A stretch of DNA of 64,000 nt from Bradyrhizobium huanghuaihaiense (GTDB lineage: Bacteria > Pseudomonadota > Alphaproteobacteria > Rhizobiales > Xanthobacteraceae), in NCBI RefSeq assembly GCF_007830635.1, contig NZ_VLLA01000001.1:157868-221867 (forward strand), written 5' to 3'. The notes under the pieces are model-generated. The model had not been told where the DNA came from, searched no databases, and saw nothing but the letters and a program-made list of their open reading frames with translations. Position 1 is the first letter of the stretch, and each line of letters begins with the position of its first letter. Positions 35,499 to 44,686 of this stretch are shown in pieces. The translations under genes and the position numbers were made by a program.

Positions 35499-35630
35499 GT
35501 CGTCCTGGACAAGCGAAGCGCAGATCCAGGACCCATAACCACAGGCTTCGCTGTGTTGGACGGTCGTAGTTGCCGGTACCGCGAGACAATCGGCGCTTGG
35601 GGTAATGGGTCCTGGCTTTCGCCAGGACGA
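35499..35630. repeat. Intergenic bipartite palindrome, family C
   Basis: GTCGTCCTGGACAAGCGAAG opens it and TTTCGCCAGGACGAC closes it, with CCCATAACCACAGGC and GGGGTAATGGGTCC inside. The core differs from the GAAGACTC type. It lies between the membrane protein start and the OsmC stop, both minus-strand genes. Confidence 0.8.
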
Positions 35631-35658
35631 CACCGATTGTCAGGCTGCGGTCCTCATC

Positions 35659-36168
35659 TCACATCCTTTGCATCGACACCGAGACCTTCGGGCCGTTCTT
35701 GATGGTCTGGTAGACGACGCAATAGCGCTCGGTGAGCTTGAGCAGCAGATCGAGCTTGTCCTGCGGCGCCGGTGTATCGACCTCGAAGCGGAGGCGGATC
35801 TCGGCGAAGCCGACCGGGGTCTCCTTGTCGACGCCGAGCGTGCCGCGGAAATCGAGATCGCCCTCGGCATAGACGTTGCCGGCCTTGAGCGGCACCTCGA
35901 TCGCGGTCGCGACCGATTTCAGCGTGACGCCGGCGCAAGCCACCAGCGCTTCCAGCAGCATGTCGCCGGAGCAGAGCTCGAGGCCGGAGCCGCCGGTGGC
36001 GGGATGCAGGCCGGCCATCGCGATGGCGCGGCCGGTCTCGACCTTGCACGCGATACCTTCGCTGTCGGTGGAACCCTTGGCCTTCAACGTGATCAGCGCG
36101 GCCTTGGGATCGGTCTTGTAGCGCTCCTTGATCGGGGCCTGCATCTGGCGCAGTTCAGCGGCGTCCAT
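35659..36168 (-). CDS. OsmC/Ohr-family peroxiredoxin-like protein
   Basis: The protein has 169 residues. The two reactive cysteines of the family are at C78 (ALVACAGVTLKS) and C150 (LTERYCVVYQTI), and the preceding LELCSGDMLLEAL is the usual active-site helix. OsmC-type proteins reduce organic hydroperoxides using a lipoylated or thiol reductant in the cytosol. The extended N-terminus (about 25 residues before ALITLKAKG) fits the OsmC-like rather than the Ohr subgroup. It precedes the Ssu-type ABC genes by about 50 bp on the same strand and may be read through from them. Confidence 0.88.
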   Translation of the reverse strand: MDAAELRQMQAPIKERYKTDPKAALITLKAKGSTDSEGIACKVETGRAIAMAGLHPATGGSGLELCSGDMLLEALVACAGVTLKSVATAIEVPLKAGNVYAEGDLDFRGTLGVDKETPVGFAEIRLRFEVDTPAPQDKLDLLLKLTERYCVVYQTIKNGPKVSVSMQRM

Positions 36169-36220
36169 TGTTCTCTCCCGGAAAAATCGCTCCTCGATGT
36201 ACCGGCTCAGAGAGACATTG

Positions 36221-37006
36221 TCACCACCACATGGCCTGGCCGGGACCCTGGGTTGCGTCCCGGTCGGGCACGCTGCGGTCGAGCGAACGGTCGAGTGAGG
36301 TCAGCACACTTCGCTTGAAATTCTCGAACAGCGGCGAATTGCGGTCGCGCGGCCGGCCGAGATTGATCTCGATCTGGTCGAACAGCCGGCCCGGCCGCGG
36401 CCGCATCACCAGTACGCGATCAGCCAGCACCACGGCCTCGTCGACGTCATGTGTGACGAGGATCAAGGTCGGGCGGGTGTCGGCCCAGAGGTCGAGCAGA
36501 TGATCCTGCAGATCCCTGCGCGTGAACGCGTCGAGCGCGGAGAACGGCTCGTCGAGCAGCAGCACCTCGGGCTGTGGCACCAGCGCCCGCGCAATCGCGA
36601 CGCGCTGCGCCTGCCCGCCCGAAAGCTCGCGCGGCCAGGCCTGTGCCTTGTCGCCAAGCCCGACGCGCTCCAGCGCGCGAGCCACCTTCGCGCGCCGCTC
36701 GGCCGCGGGCAGATCGGCGAGGCCGAAGCCGATATTGTCGGCGACGCTGAGCCAGGGCAGCAGCCGCGGCTCCTGGAAGATGATGCCGATCTTGGCATGC
36801 GGCGAAGCGATCGCCTCGTCATCGAGCGTCACCGTACCGGAGCTGGCGCGATCGAGGCCGGCGATGGCACGGAGCAATGTCGACTTGCCGCAGCCGGAGC
36901 CGCCGATGATGGCGATGATCTCGCCCTGTTTGATCTCGGCGGAGAAGCGCGCCAGCGCCTCGACGCCGTTGGGATAGGTCTTGCTGACCCGGTCGAGCGC
37001 CAGCAT
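36221..37006 (-). CDS. ABC transporter ATP-binding protein (nitrate/sulfonate/taurine type)
   Basis: The protein has 261 residues from ATG 37006, four bases after the permease stop. Walker A is GGSGCGKST, the Q-loop FQEPRLLPWL, the signature ELSGGQAQRVAIARAL, Walker B VLLLDEPFSALD and the switch VTHDVDEAV. The FQEPRLLPW box and R(P)GR(L)F(D)QIEINL tail are typical of SsuB/TauB/NrtD. It powers uptake of a sulfonate or related substrate with the permease and binding protein upstream. No ssuD monooxygenase is present in the cluster, so the substrate may not be an alkanesulfonate. Confidence 0.92.
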   Translation of the reverse strand: MLALDRVSKTYPNGVEALARFSAEIKQGEIIAIIGGSGCGKSTLLRAIAGLDRASSGTVTLDDEAIASPHAKIGIIFQEPRLLPWLSVADNIGFGLADLPAAERRAKVARALERVGLGDKAQAWPRELSGGQAQRVAIARALVPQPEVLLLDEPFSALDAFTRRDLQDHLLDLWADTRPTLILVTHDVDEAVVLADRVLVMRPRPGRLFDQIEINLGRPRDRNSPLFENFKRSVLTSLDRSLDRSVPDRDATQGPGQAMWW

Positions 37007-37010
37007 CGCC

Positions 37011-37856
37011 TCAAGCTCCCTTCGCGCGACCAAAGGCGTCCTGCCAGCGCAGGAACGGCGCGGAGGCGACTTCGATCAGCCAGTCGGTGAGCTTGCCGAG
37101 GATGGCGAAGATCACGATGGCGGCAAGGATCTGCGCGGGTTTGCCGAGTTGCTGGCCGTCGAGCAGGAGATAGCCGAGGCCTTCGGAGGCGCCGATCAGC
37201 TCGGCCGCGACAACGAACATCCAGCCGAGGCCAAGACCGACGCGCAACGACACGACGTAAGCCGGCAGCACAGCAGGCAGCAGGATGCGGCGGATCATCG
37301 CAAAGCCGGAGAGACGGAAGGTGCGGCCGACCTCGACGATCTTGCGATCGACCGAGAGGATCGCGCCCATCACCCCGAGATAGACCGGGAAGAACACGCC
37401 GACCGCGATCAGCGCGATCTTCGAGGTCTCGAAAATGCCGAGCCACAGGATGAACAGCGGCACCCAGGCAAGCGACGGGATCGCGCGCAGCGCCTGCACG
37501 GTCGGATCGAGCAGCCGGCGCGCCAGCGACCAGTAGCCGGAGATCGCACCAAGCAGCGTCCCCGCAACCACGCCGAAGGCGAAGCCGAGGCCGACACGCC
37601 ACAGCGTCGCAGTGATGTGACGCACCAGTTCGCCGGAACGGGCGAGCTCGGTGATGGTGGTGAAGATGCGAGAGGGCGGCGGCACCAGGCGCCCGTTGGA
37701 CCAGCCGGACCAGACCACGAGCTCCCACCCGAGTGCGAGCGTCACCGGCAGCAGCAGCCCCAGCACCGGCCGCGCATAGCGCGACAGCCGCGAAGCCGCG
37801 GCGGCGCTCTCGGCTGGTTCCGATGATTGTTGCAGCACTGGCGCGTCGGAGATCAT
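37011..37856 (-). CDS. ABC transporter permease (SsuC/TauC type)
   Basis: The protein has 281 residues and about six membrane segments. The EAA-like coupling loop is seen at GRTFRLSGFAMIRRILLPAVLPAYVVSLRVGLG, and LIGASEGLGYLLLDGQQ is characteristic of SsuC-type permeases. It forms the channel with a dimer of the ATPase encoded four bases downstream. The binding-protein gene lies 133 bp upstream, with a 34-bp GTCGTCCCGGG hairpin between, the only palindrome inside this run. Substrate class is inferred from sequence type only. Confidence 0.92.
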   Translation of the reverse strand: MISDAPVLQQSSEPAESAAAASRLSRYARPVLGLLLPVTLALGWELVVWSGWSNGRLVPPPSRIFTTITELARSGELVRHITATLWRVGLGFAFGVVAGTLLGAISGYWSLARRLLDPTVQALRAIPSLAWVPLFILWLGIFETSKIALIAVGVFFPVYLGVMGAILSVDRKIVEVGRTFRLSGFAMIRRILLPAVLPAYVVSLRVGLGLGWMFVVAAELIGASEGLGYLLLDGQQLGKPAQILAAIVIFAILGKLTDWLIEVASAPFLRWQDAFGRAKGA

Positions 37857-37916
37857 GGCCGGTAGGAAGCGCGTCTGACGAGGGAATGCAACACTACTCT
37901 TGCCGCGTCCTCAGCC

Positions 37917-37950
37917 GTCGTCCCGGGTTCGCTTCGCGCCCCGGGACGAC
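37917..37950. repeat. Short family C hairpin between binding-protein and permease genes
   Basis: GTCGTCCCGGGTTCGC and GCGCCCCGGGACGAC form a single hairpin, a minimal copy of the family C end. It lies within a presumed operon and may affect relative expression of binding protein and membrane parts. Confidence 0.7.
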
Positions 37951-37989
37951 GGCGGAGTGTGGTGCGTGCGCTTGCCTCTTCCCTGCCGA

Positions 37990-38961
37990 CTAATTCGTCG
38001 GCAGCGGGACCTGGTCGTCGATCAGGGCATCGAGCGTCGCCTTCACGTCGACCTTGGCATCGACGACACCGGCCTGTTGCAGGGCGAGGCCCGCGGCGAG
38101 GATCGACTCGCGCTGCGGCGCGCCGATGCGGCTGTGGGTGAGCTCGGTGCGCTCCTTGAGCTGCTTGTCGACGACCGCCTCGGGCAGCTTCGTCACCGCG
38201 ATGAAGGTCTTCTTCAGCTCGTCGTAATTCGCCAGCGAATATTTGCGCGCCTCCTCGTACACCGCGAGCACGCGGCGGGCGGCATCCGGATAATCCTTCA
38301 AGAACTGCTCGCGTACATTGAGGATGCCCCAGGTGTTGGCATCGGCCTTGCGATAGAACAGCTTTGCGCCCTCCTCGACCTCGGCCTGCGCCATCATGGG
38401 ATCGAGACCGGCCCAGGCATCGACGTCGCCGCGGATCAAAGCGGTCTTGCCGTCGGCATGCTGGAGCAGCACCGGCGTGATGTCCTTTTCAGTCAGGCCC
38501 GCGCCCAGCAGCGCGCGCACCAGGAAGATGTGCGGATCGGTGCCGCGCGTCACCGCGACGCGCTTGCCCTTGAGGTCGGCGACATCAGCGATCTTGGAGT
38601 CCTTGCCCGTCACCAGCGCGGTCCATTCGGGACGCGAATAGACATAGATCGACCTGATCGGGTTGCCGTTGATCTTCGCCACCAGCGCCGCCGAGCCCGC
38701 GGTCGAGCCGAAATCGATCGAGCCGGCGTTGAGGAATTCCAGCGCCTTGTTCGAGCCGGCCGACTGCACCCAGGTGATGGTGATGCCGTCCTTGGCGAAC
38801 TCCTTCTCCAGCAGCCCCTTCTGCTTCAGCACCATCGACACCGGGTTGTAGGTCGCCCAGTCGATGCGGATTTCCTTGAGTGGATCGGCGGCCTGCGCCG
38901 CAGGGATCAAAGCAAGCGTCATTGCGCCCGCCAGCAGAATGCGTCGTGTAATCCCAGTCAT
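37990..38961 (-). CDS. ABC transporter substrate-binding protein (SsuA/NrtA-like)
   Basis: The protein has 323 residues from ATG 38961, with a strong GGAGGAGG upstream. The signal peptide MTGITRRILLAGAMTLALIP ends at AQAAD. The mature part has IRIDWATYNPVSMVLKQKG, STAGSAALVAKINGNPI, and GKRVAVTRGTDPHIFLVRAL, the NMT1/SsuA two-lobe pattern. It captures an aliphatic sulfonate, taurine or similar solute in the periplasm. It is first in the transporter run ssuA-like > permease > ATPase. A GATATAACT-containing AT-rich site lies about 40 bp upstream. It is divergent from glnD. Confidence 0.9.
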   Translation of the reverse strand: MTGITRRILLAGAMTLALIPAAQAADPLKEIRIDWATYNPVSMVLKQKGLLEKEFAKDGITITWVQSAGSNKALEFLNAGSIDFGSTAGSAALVAKINGNPIRSIYVYSRPEWTALVTGKDSKIADVADLKGKRVAVTRGTDPHIFLVRALLGAGLTEKDITPVLLQHADGKTALIRGDVDAWAGLDPMMAQAEVEEGAKLFYRKADANTWGILNVREQFLKDYPDAARRVLAVYEEARKYSLANYDELKKTFIAVTKLPEAVVDKQLKERTELTHSRIGAPQRESILAAGLALQQAGVVDAKVDVKATLDALIDDQVPLPTN

Positions 38962-39149
38962 GCCCGGCCTCCTCCAAAACTTCATTGTTTTTCAATGAGT
39001 TATATCTAGAGGTCAACGAGAAAATCCGACCCTTGAAAGGGCGCCCGCCGAGAACAGATTTGCCCGAAGCCAGCCTTTTCCAGCACGGAACGACTATTGC
39101 CAGCGAATGACGGGTGACAGCGCCTGTCACCTCTTATATCCGGTGAGAC

Positions 39150-41939
39150 ATGGACAGCGTCGCAACTGAGCAGAAGCCACAGGTGGACGATCGCTTCGAC
39201 ACCGCGCGGATCACCGCCGCGGTCGATGCGCTTGCCGAGAAGCACGAGGGACGCGAGGACGCGTTCCGCACCGCCATGGCGCAATTGCTCAAGGCCGAGC
39301 TGATCGCGGCGCGCGCCGCGGCGCAGGCCATCCTGCTGAAGGACCGTCACGGCCGCCGCTGCGCCGAGCGGCTGTGCCACGTGCAGGACGAGATCATCCG
39401 CATCCTCTATTCGGCCGCGACCCGCCATCTCTATCGCTCGCCGATCCCGAGCGGCGCCGAGCGCATGGCGGTGGTCGCGACCGGCGGCTATGGCCGCGGC
39501 CTGATGGCCCCCGAGTCCGACATCGATCTCCTCTTCATCCTGCCCTACAAGCAGACCGCCTGGGGCGAGCAGGTCGCCGAAGCCATCCTCTATTGCCTCT
39601 GGGACATGGGGCTGAAAGTCGGTCACGCCACGCGCTCGGTCGACGAATCGATCCGGCAGGCGCGCGGCGACATGACCATCCGCACCGCGATCCTGGAAAC
39701 GCGCTTCCTCACCGGCGACCAGCCGCTCTACGACGAGCTGGTCGAGCGCTTCGACAAGGAAGTGGTGCAGGGCACCGCATCCGAATTCGTCACGGCCAAG
39801 CTCGCCGAGCGCGAGGAACGGCATCGCCGCGGCGGCCAGTCCCGCTATCTGGTCGAGCCCAACGTCAAGGACGGCAAGGGGGCGCTGCGCGACCTGCACA
39901 CGCTGTTCTGGATCGCAAAGTACGTCTACCGCGTCCGCGACACCGACGAGCTGGTCGAGCGCGGCGTATTCGACGCGCAGGAATACCGCAGCTTCCGCCG
40001 CTGCGCCGACTTCCTCTGGTCGGTGCGCTGCAATCTGCATTTCTACTCTGGCCGCGCCGAGGAGCGCCTGTCCTTCGACCTGCAGCGCGAGATCGCGGTC
40101 CGGCTCGGCTACACCTCGCATCCCGGCATGCAGGACGTCGAGCGCTTCATGAAGCACTACTTCCTGGTCGCCAAGGAGGTCGGCAACCTCACCGCCATCC
40201 TCTGCGCCAAGCTCGAGGACCAGCAGGCCAAGCCCGCGCCGGTCCTGAGCCGGATGATGGCGCGGCTGCGCCCGACGGCGGTGAAGCGGCGGGTCCCTGA
40301 CAGCGACGACTTCATCGTCGACAACAACCGCATCAACGTCGCCGCGCCCGACGTGTTCAAGCACGATCCGGTCAATCTGATCCGCATCTTCCGCCTGGCG
40401 CAAAAGAACAACCTCGCCTTCCATCCGGATGCGATGCGCGACGTGACGCGCTCGCTCGGCCTGATCAACGCGCAGCTGCGCGAGAATCCGGAAGCGAACC
40501 GGCTGTTCATGGAGATCCTGACCTCCGATAATGCCGAGATCGTGCTGCGGCGGATGAACGAGACCGGCGTGCTCGGCCATTTCATCCGCGCCTTCGGCAA
40601 GATCGTCTCGATGATGCAGTTCAACATGTATCATCACTACACCGTCGACGAGCATCTGATCCGCTGCATCGGCTTCCTGCAGGACATCGAGCGCGGCGGC
40701 ATCGAGGAGTTCGCTCTCGCCAGCGACCTGATGCGCAAAACGAGACCCGAGCACCGCGCGGTGATCTACATCGCAACGCTCCTGCACGACGTCGCCAAGG
40801 GCCGGCCGGAAGACCACTCCATCGCCGGCGCCAAGGTGGCACGGCGGCTCTGCCCGCGGCTCGGCTTCAGCCCGGCTGATACCGAACTCGTGGCCTGGCT
40901 GATCGAGGAACATCTGACGATGTCCACGGTCGCGCAGTCGCGCGACCTCTCCGATCGCAAGACCATCGAGAACTTTGCCGCCGTGGTGCAATCGGTCGAG
41001 CAGATGAAGCTGCTGACGATCCTCACCACCGCCGACATCCGCGGCGTCGGTCCCGGCGTGTGGAACGGCTGGAAGGCGCAGCTCTTGCGCTCGCTGTACT
41101 ACGAGACCGAGCCGGTGCTTACCGGCGGTTTCTCGGAAGTCGACCGCGGCAAGCGCCTCGCGGCCGCGCATGCCGAGTTCCGCATGGCCTTCGCCGAATG
41201 GCCGAAGGACGAGCTCGATGCCTATATCGGCCGGCACTATCCGGCCTACTGGCTCAAGGTCGAACTGCCGCGCAAGATCCGCCACGCCCGCTTCGTGCGT
41301 TCAAGCGAGCAGGCCGGCCACAAGCTCGCGATCAATGTCGGCTTCGACGAGGTGCGCGGGGTCACTGAGCTCACGATCTTCGCCGCCGACCATCCCTGGC
41401 TGCTGTCGATCATCGCCGGCGCCTGCGCCTCGGCCGGCGCCAACATCGTCGACGCGCAGATCTACACCACGACCGACGGCCGTGCGCTCGACACCATCTC
41501 GATCTCCAGGGAATACGACCGCGACGAGGACGAGGGCCGCCGAGCCACACGCATCGGCGAGATGATCGAGGACGTGCTCGAAGGCAAGCTGCGCCTGCCC
41601 GAAGTGGTGGCGCGGCGCACCGTGCGCAGCAAAGCAAAGCCCTTCGTGATCGAGCCGGAAGTGACCATCAACAACCAATGGTCCGACCGCTACACCGTGA
41701 TCGAGGTGTCCGGCCTCGACCGCCCCGGCCTGCTCTACGAGCTGACCACCGCGATCTCGAAGCTCAACCTCAACATCGCCTCGGCCCATGTCGCGACCTT
41801 CGGCGAGCGTGCCCGCGACGTGTTCTACGTCACCGACCTGCTGGGCGCGCAGATCAACGCGCCGACGCGGCAGTCCGCGATCAAGAGCGCGCTGACCCAT
41901 GTGATGGCCGGCGACAAGGCGGTTCAGCCGGCGGCGTGA
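39150..41939 (+). CDS. glnD: Bifunctional PII uridylyltransferase / uridylyl-removing enzyme
   Basis: The protein has 929 residues, a normal length for rhizobial GlnD. The nucleotidyltransferase motif GGYGRGLMAPESDIDLLF lies at 112-129. A central HD hydrolase has H546-D547 in LLHDVAKGRPEDHS. Two C-terminal ACT domains start near 739 (ELTIFAADHPWLL) and 847 (YTVIEVSGLDRPGLLYELT). It adds UMP to PII proteins when glutamine is low and removes it when glutamine is high, so it is the main nitrogen sensor. It is divergent from the Ssu-type binding-protein gene over 188 bp. A family C repeat follows. Confidence 0.97.
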   Translation: MDSVATEQKPQVDDRFDTARITAAVDALAEKHEGREDAFRTAMAQLLKAELIAARAAAQAILLKDRHGRRCAERLCHVQDEIIRILYSAATRHLYRSPIPSGAERMAVVATGGYGRGLMAPESDIDLLFILPYKQTAWGEQVAEAILYCLWDMGLKVGHATRSVDESIRQARGDMTIRTAILETRFLTGDQPLYDELVERFDKEVVQGTASEFVTAKLAEREERHRRGGQSRYLVEPNVKDGKGALRDLHTLFWIAKYVYRVRDTDELVERGVFDAQEYRSFRRCADFLWSVRCNLHFYSGRAEERLSFDLQREIAVRLGYTSHPGMQDVERFMKHYFLVAKEVGNLTAILCAKLEDQQAKPAPVLSRMMARLRPTAVKRRVPDSDDFIVDNNRINVAAPDVFKHDPVNLIRIFRLAQKNNLAFHPDAMRDVTRSLGLINAQLRENPEANRLFMEILTSDNAEIVLRRMNETGVLGHFIRAFGKIVSMMQFNMYHHYTVDEHLIRCIGFLQDIERGGIEEFALASDLMRKTRPEHRAVIYIATLLHDVAKGRPEDHSIAGAKVARRLCPRLGFSPADTELVAWLIEEHLTMSTVAQSRDLSDRKTIENFAAVVQSVEQMKLLTILTTADIRGVGPGVWNGWKAQLLRSLYYETEPVLTGGFSEVDRGKRLAAAHAEFRMAFAEWPKDELDAYIGRHYPAYWLKVELPRKIRHARFVRSSEQAGHKLAINVGFDEVRGVTELTIFAADHPWLLSIIAGACASAGANIVDAQIYTTTDGRALDTISISREYDRDEDEGRRATRIGEMIEDVLEGKLRLPEVVARRTVRSKAKPFVIEPEVTINNQWSDRYTVIEVSGLDRPGLLYELTTAISKLNLNIASAHVATFGERARDVFYVTDLLGAQINAPTRQSAIKSALTHVMAGDKAVQPAA

Positions 41940-41949
41940 TCCTCCCTTG

Positions 41950-42050
41950 TCATTCCCGGGCGCCGCGCAAGCGGCGAGCTATGGTGCGCAATCGCGCACC
42001 TGAGAATCTCGAGGTTCCGGGTTCGATGCTTCGCATCGCCCCGGAACGAC
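41950..42050. repeat. Intergenic palindrome, GTCATTCCCGGG type
   Basis: It starts GTCATTCCCGGGCGCCGCGC and ends ATCGCCCCGGAACGAC, with TGCGCAATCGCGCA inside as a further hairpin. It separates the convergent glnD and ogt genes. Confidence 0.75.
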
Positions 42051-42057
42051 GGCGCCT

Positions 42058-42588
42058 TCAAACCTCCACCCCCTCGTGCCGCAGCAGCCAGCGCTTGCGC
42101 TCGAGGCCGCCGCCGTATTTCACCAGCGAGCCATCCGCGCCGATCAAGCGATGGCAGGGCAGCACGACGCTGATCGGGTTGGAGCCGTTGGCATGGCCGA
42201 CGGCGCGAATGGCTTTTGGCGTATCGATCCTTGCCGCGAGCGCGCCGTAGCTCAGCGTGGTGCCAACAGGGATTTTGGCAAGCGCGGTCCAGACCTTTTG
42301 CTGGAATGGCGTCCCTGCGATACGCCATGCAATCCCTGAGAGCTGATCGTGATCGCCGTCGAAATAACCCGACAGCGCAATGCGCATCGCCGTCGGCGCG
42401 GGCTGATCACTCAGCTCCACCGCGCCGTAATGCAGGCGCAACAGCTCGCGCATGCGGTGCTCATAGTCTTCCCAGTCGAGCGCACGCAGATTGCCCTCGG
42501 CATCGGTGACCAGCAGCGCGATCCCGATCGGCGTCGCCATGCGATCGAGGCCGAAACGTTCAGGCGTCTTGGTTGATCGAACGGGCAT
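42058..42588 (-). CDS. ogt: Methylated-DNA--protein-cysteine methyltransferase
   Basis: The protein has 176 residues from ATG 42588; upstream ATGs at 42618 and 42630 are possible. The acceptor C145 sits in VVLPCHRLIGADGS, preceded by RAVGHANGSNP, the arginine-finger helix, and TPFQQKVWTALAKIPVGTTLSYGALA, the DNA-binding helix-turn-helix. It transfers the methyl group from O6-methylguanine to itself irreversibly. There is no AdaA domain, so it is an Ogt-type enzyme and not the Ada regulator. It is divergent from the DUF1304 gene. Confidence 0.93.
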   Translation of the reverse strand: MPVRSTKTPERFGLDRMATPIGIALLVTDAEGNLRALDWEDYEHRMRELLRLHYGAVELSDQPAPTAMRIALSGYFDGDHDQLSGIAWRIAGTPFQQKVWTALAKIPVGTTLSYGALAARIDTPKAIRAVGHANGSNPISVVLPCHRLIGADGSLVKYGGGLERKRWLLRHEGVEV

Positions 42589-42682
42589 TGCAGCACCAGG
42601 CAATCGAAACACACCCATCGCACTTGCCATGGCAGCCGTGCTAACGTCCACCCGAAAGCTGACGCTTTTGGGGGAGCTCAAC

Positions 42683-43045
42683 TTGAACTTGATCGCCAAT
42701 GTCCTGGTGGCGCTGGTCGCCGCACTGCACGCCTACTTCCTGATCCTGGAAATGTTCCTGTGGGACAAGCCACAGGGCCTGAAGGTGTTTCGCAACACGC
42801 CGGAGAAGGCCGCAATCACGAAGGTGCTGGCCGCCAATCAGGGGCTCTATAACGGCTTCCTGGTCGCCGGCCTGATCTGGGGCCTCGTCCACGGCAATCC
42901 GGCCTTCGCGTTCCAGATCAAGGTGTTCTTCCTGCTCTGCGTGATCGTGGCCGGCGCCTATGGCGCGGCGACCGTCAGCACGCGGATCCTGATCGTGCAG
43001 GCGGTGCCGGCGGCGGTCGCGCTGGTTGCATTGTTTCTCGCCTGA
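42683..43045 (+). CDS. DUF1304 family small membrane protein
   Basis: The protein has 120 residues starting at TTG 42683, with GGGGGAG eight bases upstream; it reads MNLIANVLVALVAALHAYFLILEMFLW. There are four membrane segments, with the hallmark NQGLYNGFLVAGLIWG and GAYGAATVSTRILIVQAVPA. The function of DUF1304 is unknown. The open frame continues 5' to 42491 across the ogt promoter region, but the TTG start gives the family-length protein. It diverges from ogt and is followed 133 bp later by a LivK-like gene. Confidence 0.87.
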   Translation: MNLIANVLVALVAALHAYFLILEMFLWDKPQGLKVFRNTPEKAAITKVLAANQGLYNGFLVAGLIWGLVHGNPAFAFQIKVFFLLCVIVAGAYGAATVSTRILIVQAVPAAVALVALFLA

Positions 43046-43178
43046 GACGCTTCGGCGCAGCGCCGCGATCCTTGCGCGGCGCCTGCCCTTCCTCCACAAT
43101 CTCCGGCAGCGATGGCGACCGTTGCAACAACGGAAAAAGACCATCGGCCGAAAATTCCGTCAGGAGGAACAACCCAAC

Positions 43179-44405
43179 ATGACCAATCGCAGAGCTTTCC
43201 TAGCTGCCACGACAGCGCTCGCCTTCGCATTCTCCGCCAGCCAAGCCCTCGCCCAGAAGAAATACGACACCGGCGCGAGCGACACCGAGATCAAGATCGG
43301 CCAGACCGTTCCGTTCTCGGGGCCCTACTCCGTCTACGCCAATATCGGCAAGACGCAGGCCGCCTACTTCAAGATGATCAACGATCAGGGCGGCATCAAC
43401 GGCCGCAAGATCAATTTGATCCAGTATGACGACGCCTATTCGCCGCCGAAGACGGTGGAGCAGGTGCGCAAGTTGGTCGAAGGCGACGAGGTGCTGTTCA
43501 CGTTCCAGCTGATCGGCACCGCGGCCAACGCCGCCGTGCAGAAATATCTCAACGGCAAGAAGGTGCCGCAGCTTCTGGCCTCCACCGGAGCCGCACGGTT
43601 CAACGATCCGCAGAACTATCCCTGGACCATCGCCTATAATCCCAACTACGTGTCCGAGGGGCGCATCTACGCCAAATACATTCTCAAGGAGCATCCGAAC
43701 GCCAAAATCGGCGTGCTCTACCAGAATGACGACATGGGCCGCGACTATCTCGCGGGCCTCAAGAGCGGTCTCGGCGACAAGGCCGCCAGCATGATCGTCG
43801 GCGAGGTCTCCTACGAGGTCACCGATCCCACCGTCGACTCGCAGGTGGTCAAGCTGAAGTCGATGGGCGTCGACGTGTTCTACGATGCCTCGACGCCGAA
43901 GTTCGCGGCGCAGGCGATCAAGAAGCTCGCCGACCTCGGCTGGACGCCGGTGCACATCCTCGACATCAATGCGAGCCCGATCTCGGCGACGCTGAAGCCG
44001 GCCGGCCTCGACATCTCCAAGGGCATCATCTCGACCCAATACGGCAAGGAGCCGGGCGATCCGCAGTGGAAGGACGATCCGGGCGTGAAGGCCTTCTTCG
44101 CCTTCATGGACAAGTATTTCCCTGAGGGCGACAAGCTCAACACCGTCAACACCTATGCCTATTCGGTGGCCGAATTGCTGACGCAGGTGCTGAAGCAATG
44201 CGGCGACGACCTCACGCGCGAGAACGTCATGAAGCAGGTCGCCAACATCAAGGGCTATACGCCGAGCCTCGCGCTGCCCGGCATCAAGATCAACACCGGG
44301 CCGAACGACTTCCGCGTCAACAAGCAGATGCAGATGATGAAGTTCAACGGCGAACGCTGGGAGCTGTTCGGGCCGATCATCGAAGACACGGGCCCGTCGG
44401 GTTAG
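43179..44405 (+). CDS. Branched-chain amino acid-type ABC substrate-binding protein (paralogue 1)
   Basis: The protein has 408 residues from ATG 43179, with AGGAGG at 43162-43167. The signal peptide has a twin arginine (TNRRAFLAATTALAFAF) and ends at ALAQ. The mature Peripla_BP_6 fold has SDTEIKIGQTVPFSGPYSVY, INLIQYDDAYSPPKTVEQVRKL and IGVLYQNDDMGRDYLAGLKSG. It binds an amino acid or related carboxylate in the periplasm. A second gene of about 70 percent identity by eye follows at 44687. No permease or ATPase genes are near, so it must work with a transporter encoded elsewhere. Confidence 0.93.
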   Translation: MTNRRAFLAATTALAFAFSASQALAQKKYDTGASDTEIKIGQTVPFSGPYSVYANIGKTQAAYFKMINDQGGINGRKINLIQYDDAYSPPKTVEQVRKLVEGDEVLFTFQLIGTAANAAVQKYLNGKKVPQLLASTGAARFNDPQNYPWTIAYNPNYVSEGRIYAKYILKEHPNAKIGVLYQNDDMGRDYLAGLKSGLGDKAASMIVGEVSYEVTDPTVDSQVVKLKSMGVDVFYDASTPKFAAQAIKKLADLGWTPVHILDINASPISATLKPAGLDISKGIISTQYGKEPGDPQWKDDPGVKAFFAFMDKYFPEGDKLNTVNTYAYSVAELLTQVLKQCGDDLTRENVMKQVANIKGYTPSLALPGIKINTGPNDFRVNKQMQMMKFNGERWELFGPIIEDTGPSG

Positions 44406-44419
44406 TTTCGGGAACGGAT

Positions 44420-44559
44420 CGTAGGGTGGGTTAGCGCAGCGGATTACGCGAAGCGCAAACCGCTGAGCGTAACCCACCTCTCTAATCTCCGCGGTGACAG
44501 AAGTGGTGGGTTACGCCGGCGCCCGCGCTACGCGCAGACGCCGTCTAACCCACCCTACG
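44420..44559. repeat. Intergenic palindromic repeat, family A, GGGTTA subtype (long copy)
   Basis: CGTAGGGTGGGTTAGCGCAG opens it and GTCTAACCCACCCTACG closes it, with inner GCGTAACCCACCTCT and AGTGGTGGGTTACGCC arms. It lies between the two LivK-like paralogues, which are on the same strand. Confidence 0.87.
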
Positions 44560-44686
44560 AACTGCGTGTCTCTTCCCACCTTGCGTCGCAGCAACGCCTC
44601 CTCCACACTCGCCCTCAGCGGTGACGTCCGACGCGCAAGCGCGCGCCGGTCAGATCACTTGCAATAACAAACTGAGGGAATTGCGA

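Noticed and set aside
37011..38961. Naming the ABC cluster ssuBCA with confidence
   Set aside because: Sequence type fits nitrate/sulfonate/taurine uptake, but no ssuD, tauD or nitrate gene lies in the operon, so the substrate cannot be fixed. The TauD-like gene at 15116 is over 20 kb away.
39006..41285. Minus-strand open frame of 759 codons opposite glnD
   Set aside because: GlnD motifs in the plus frame are complete from end to end. The antisense product shows no fold signature.
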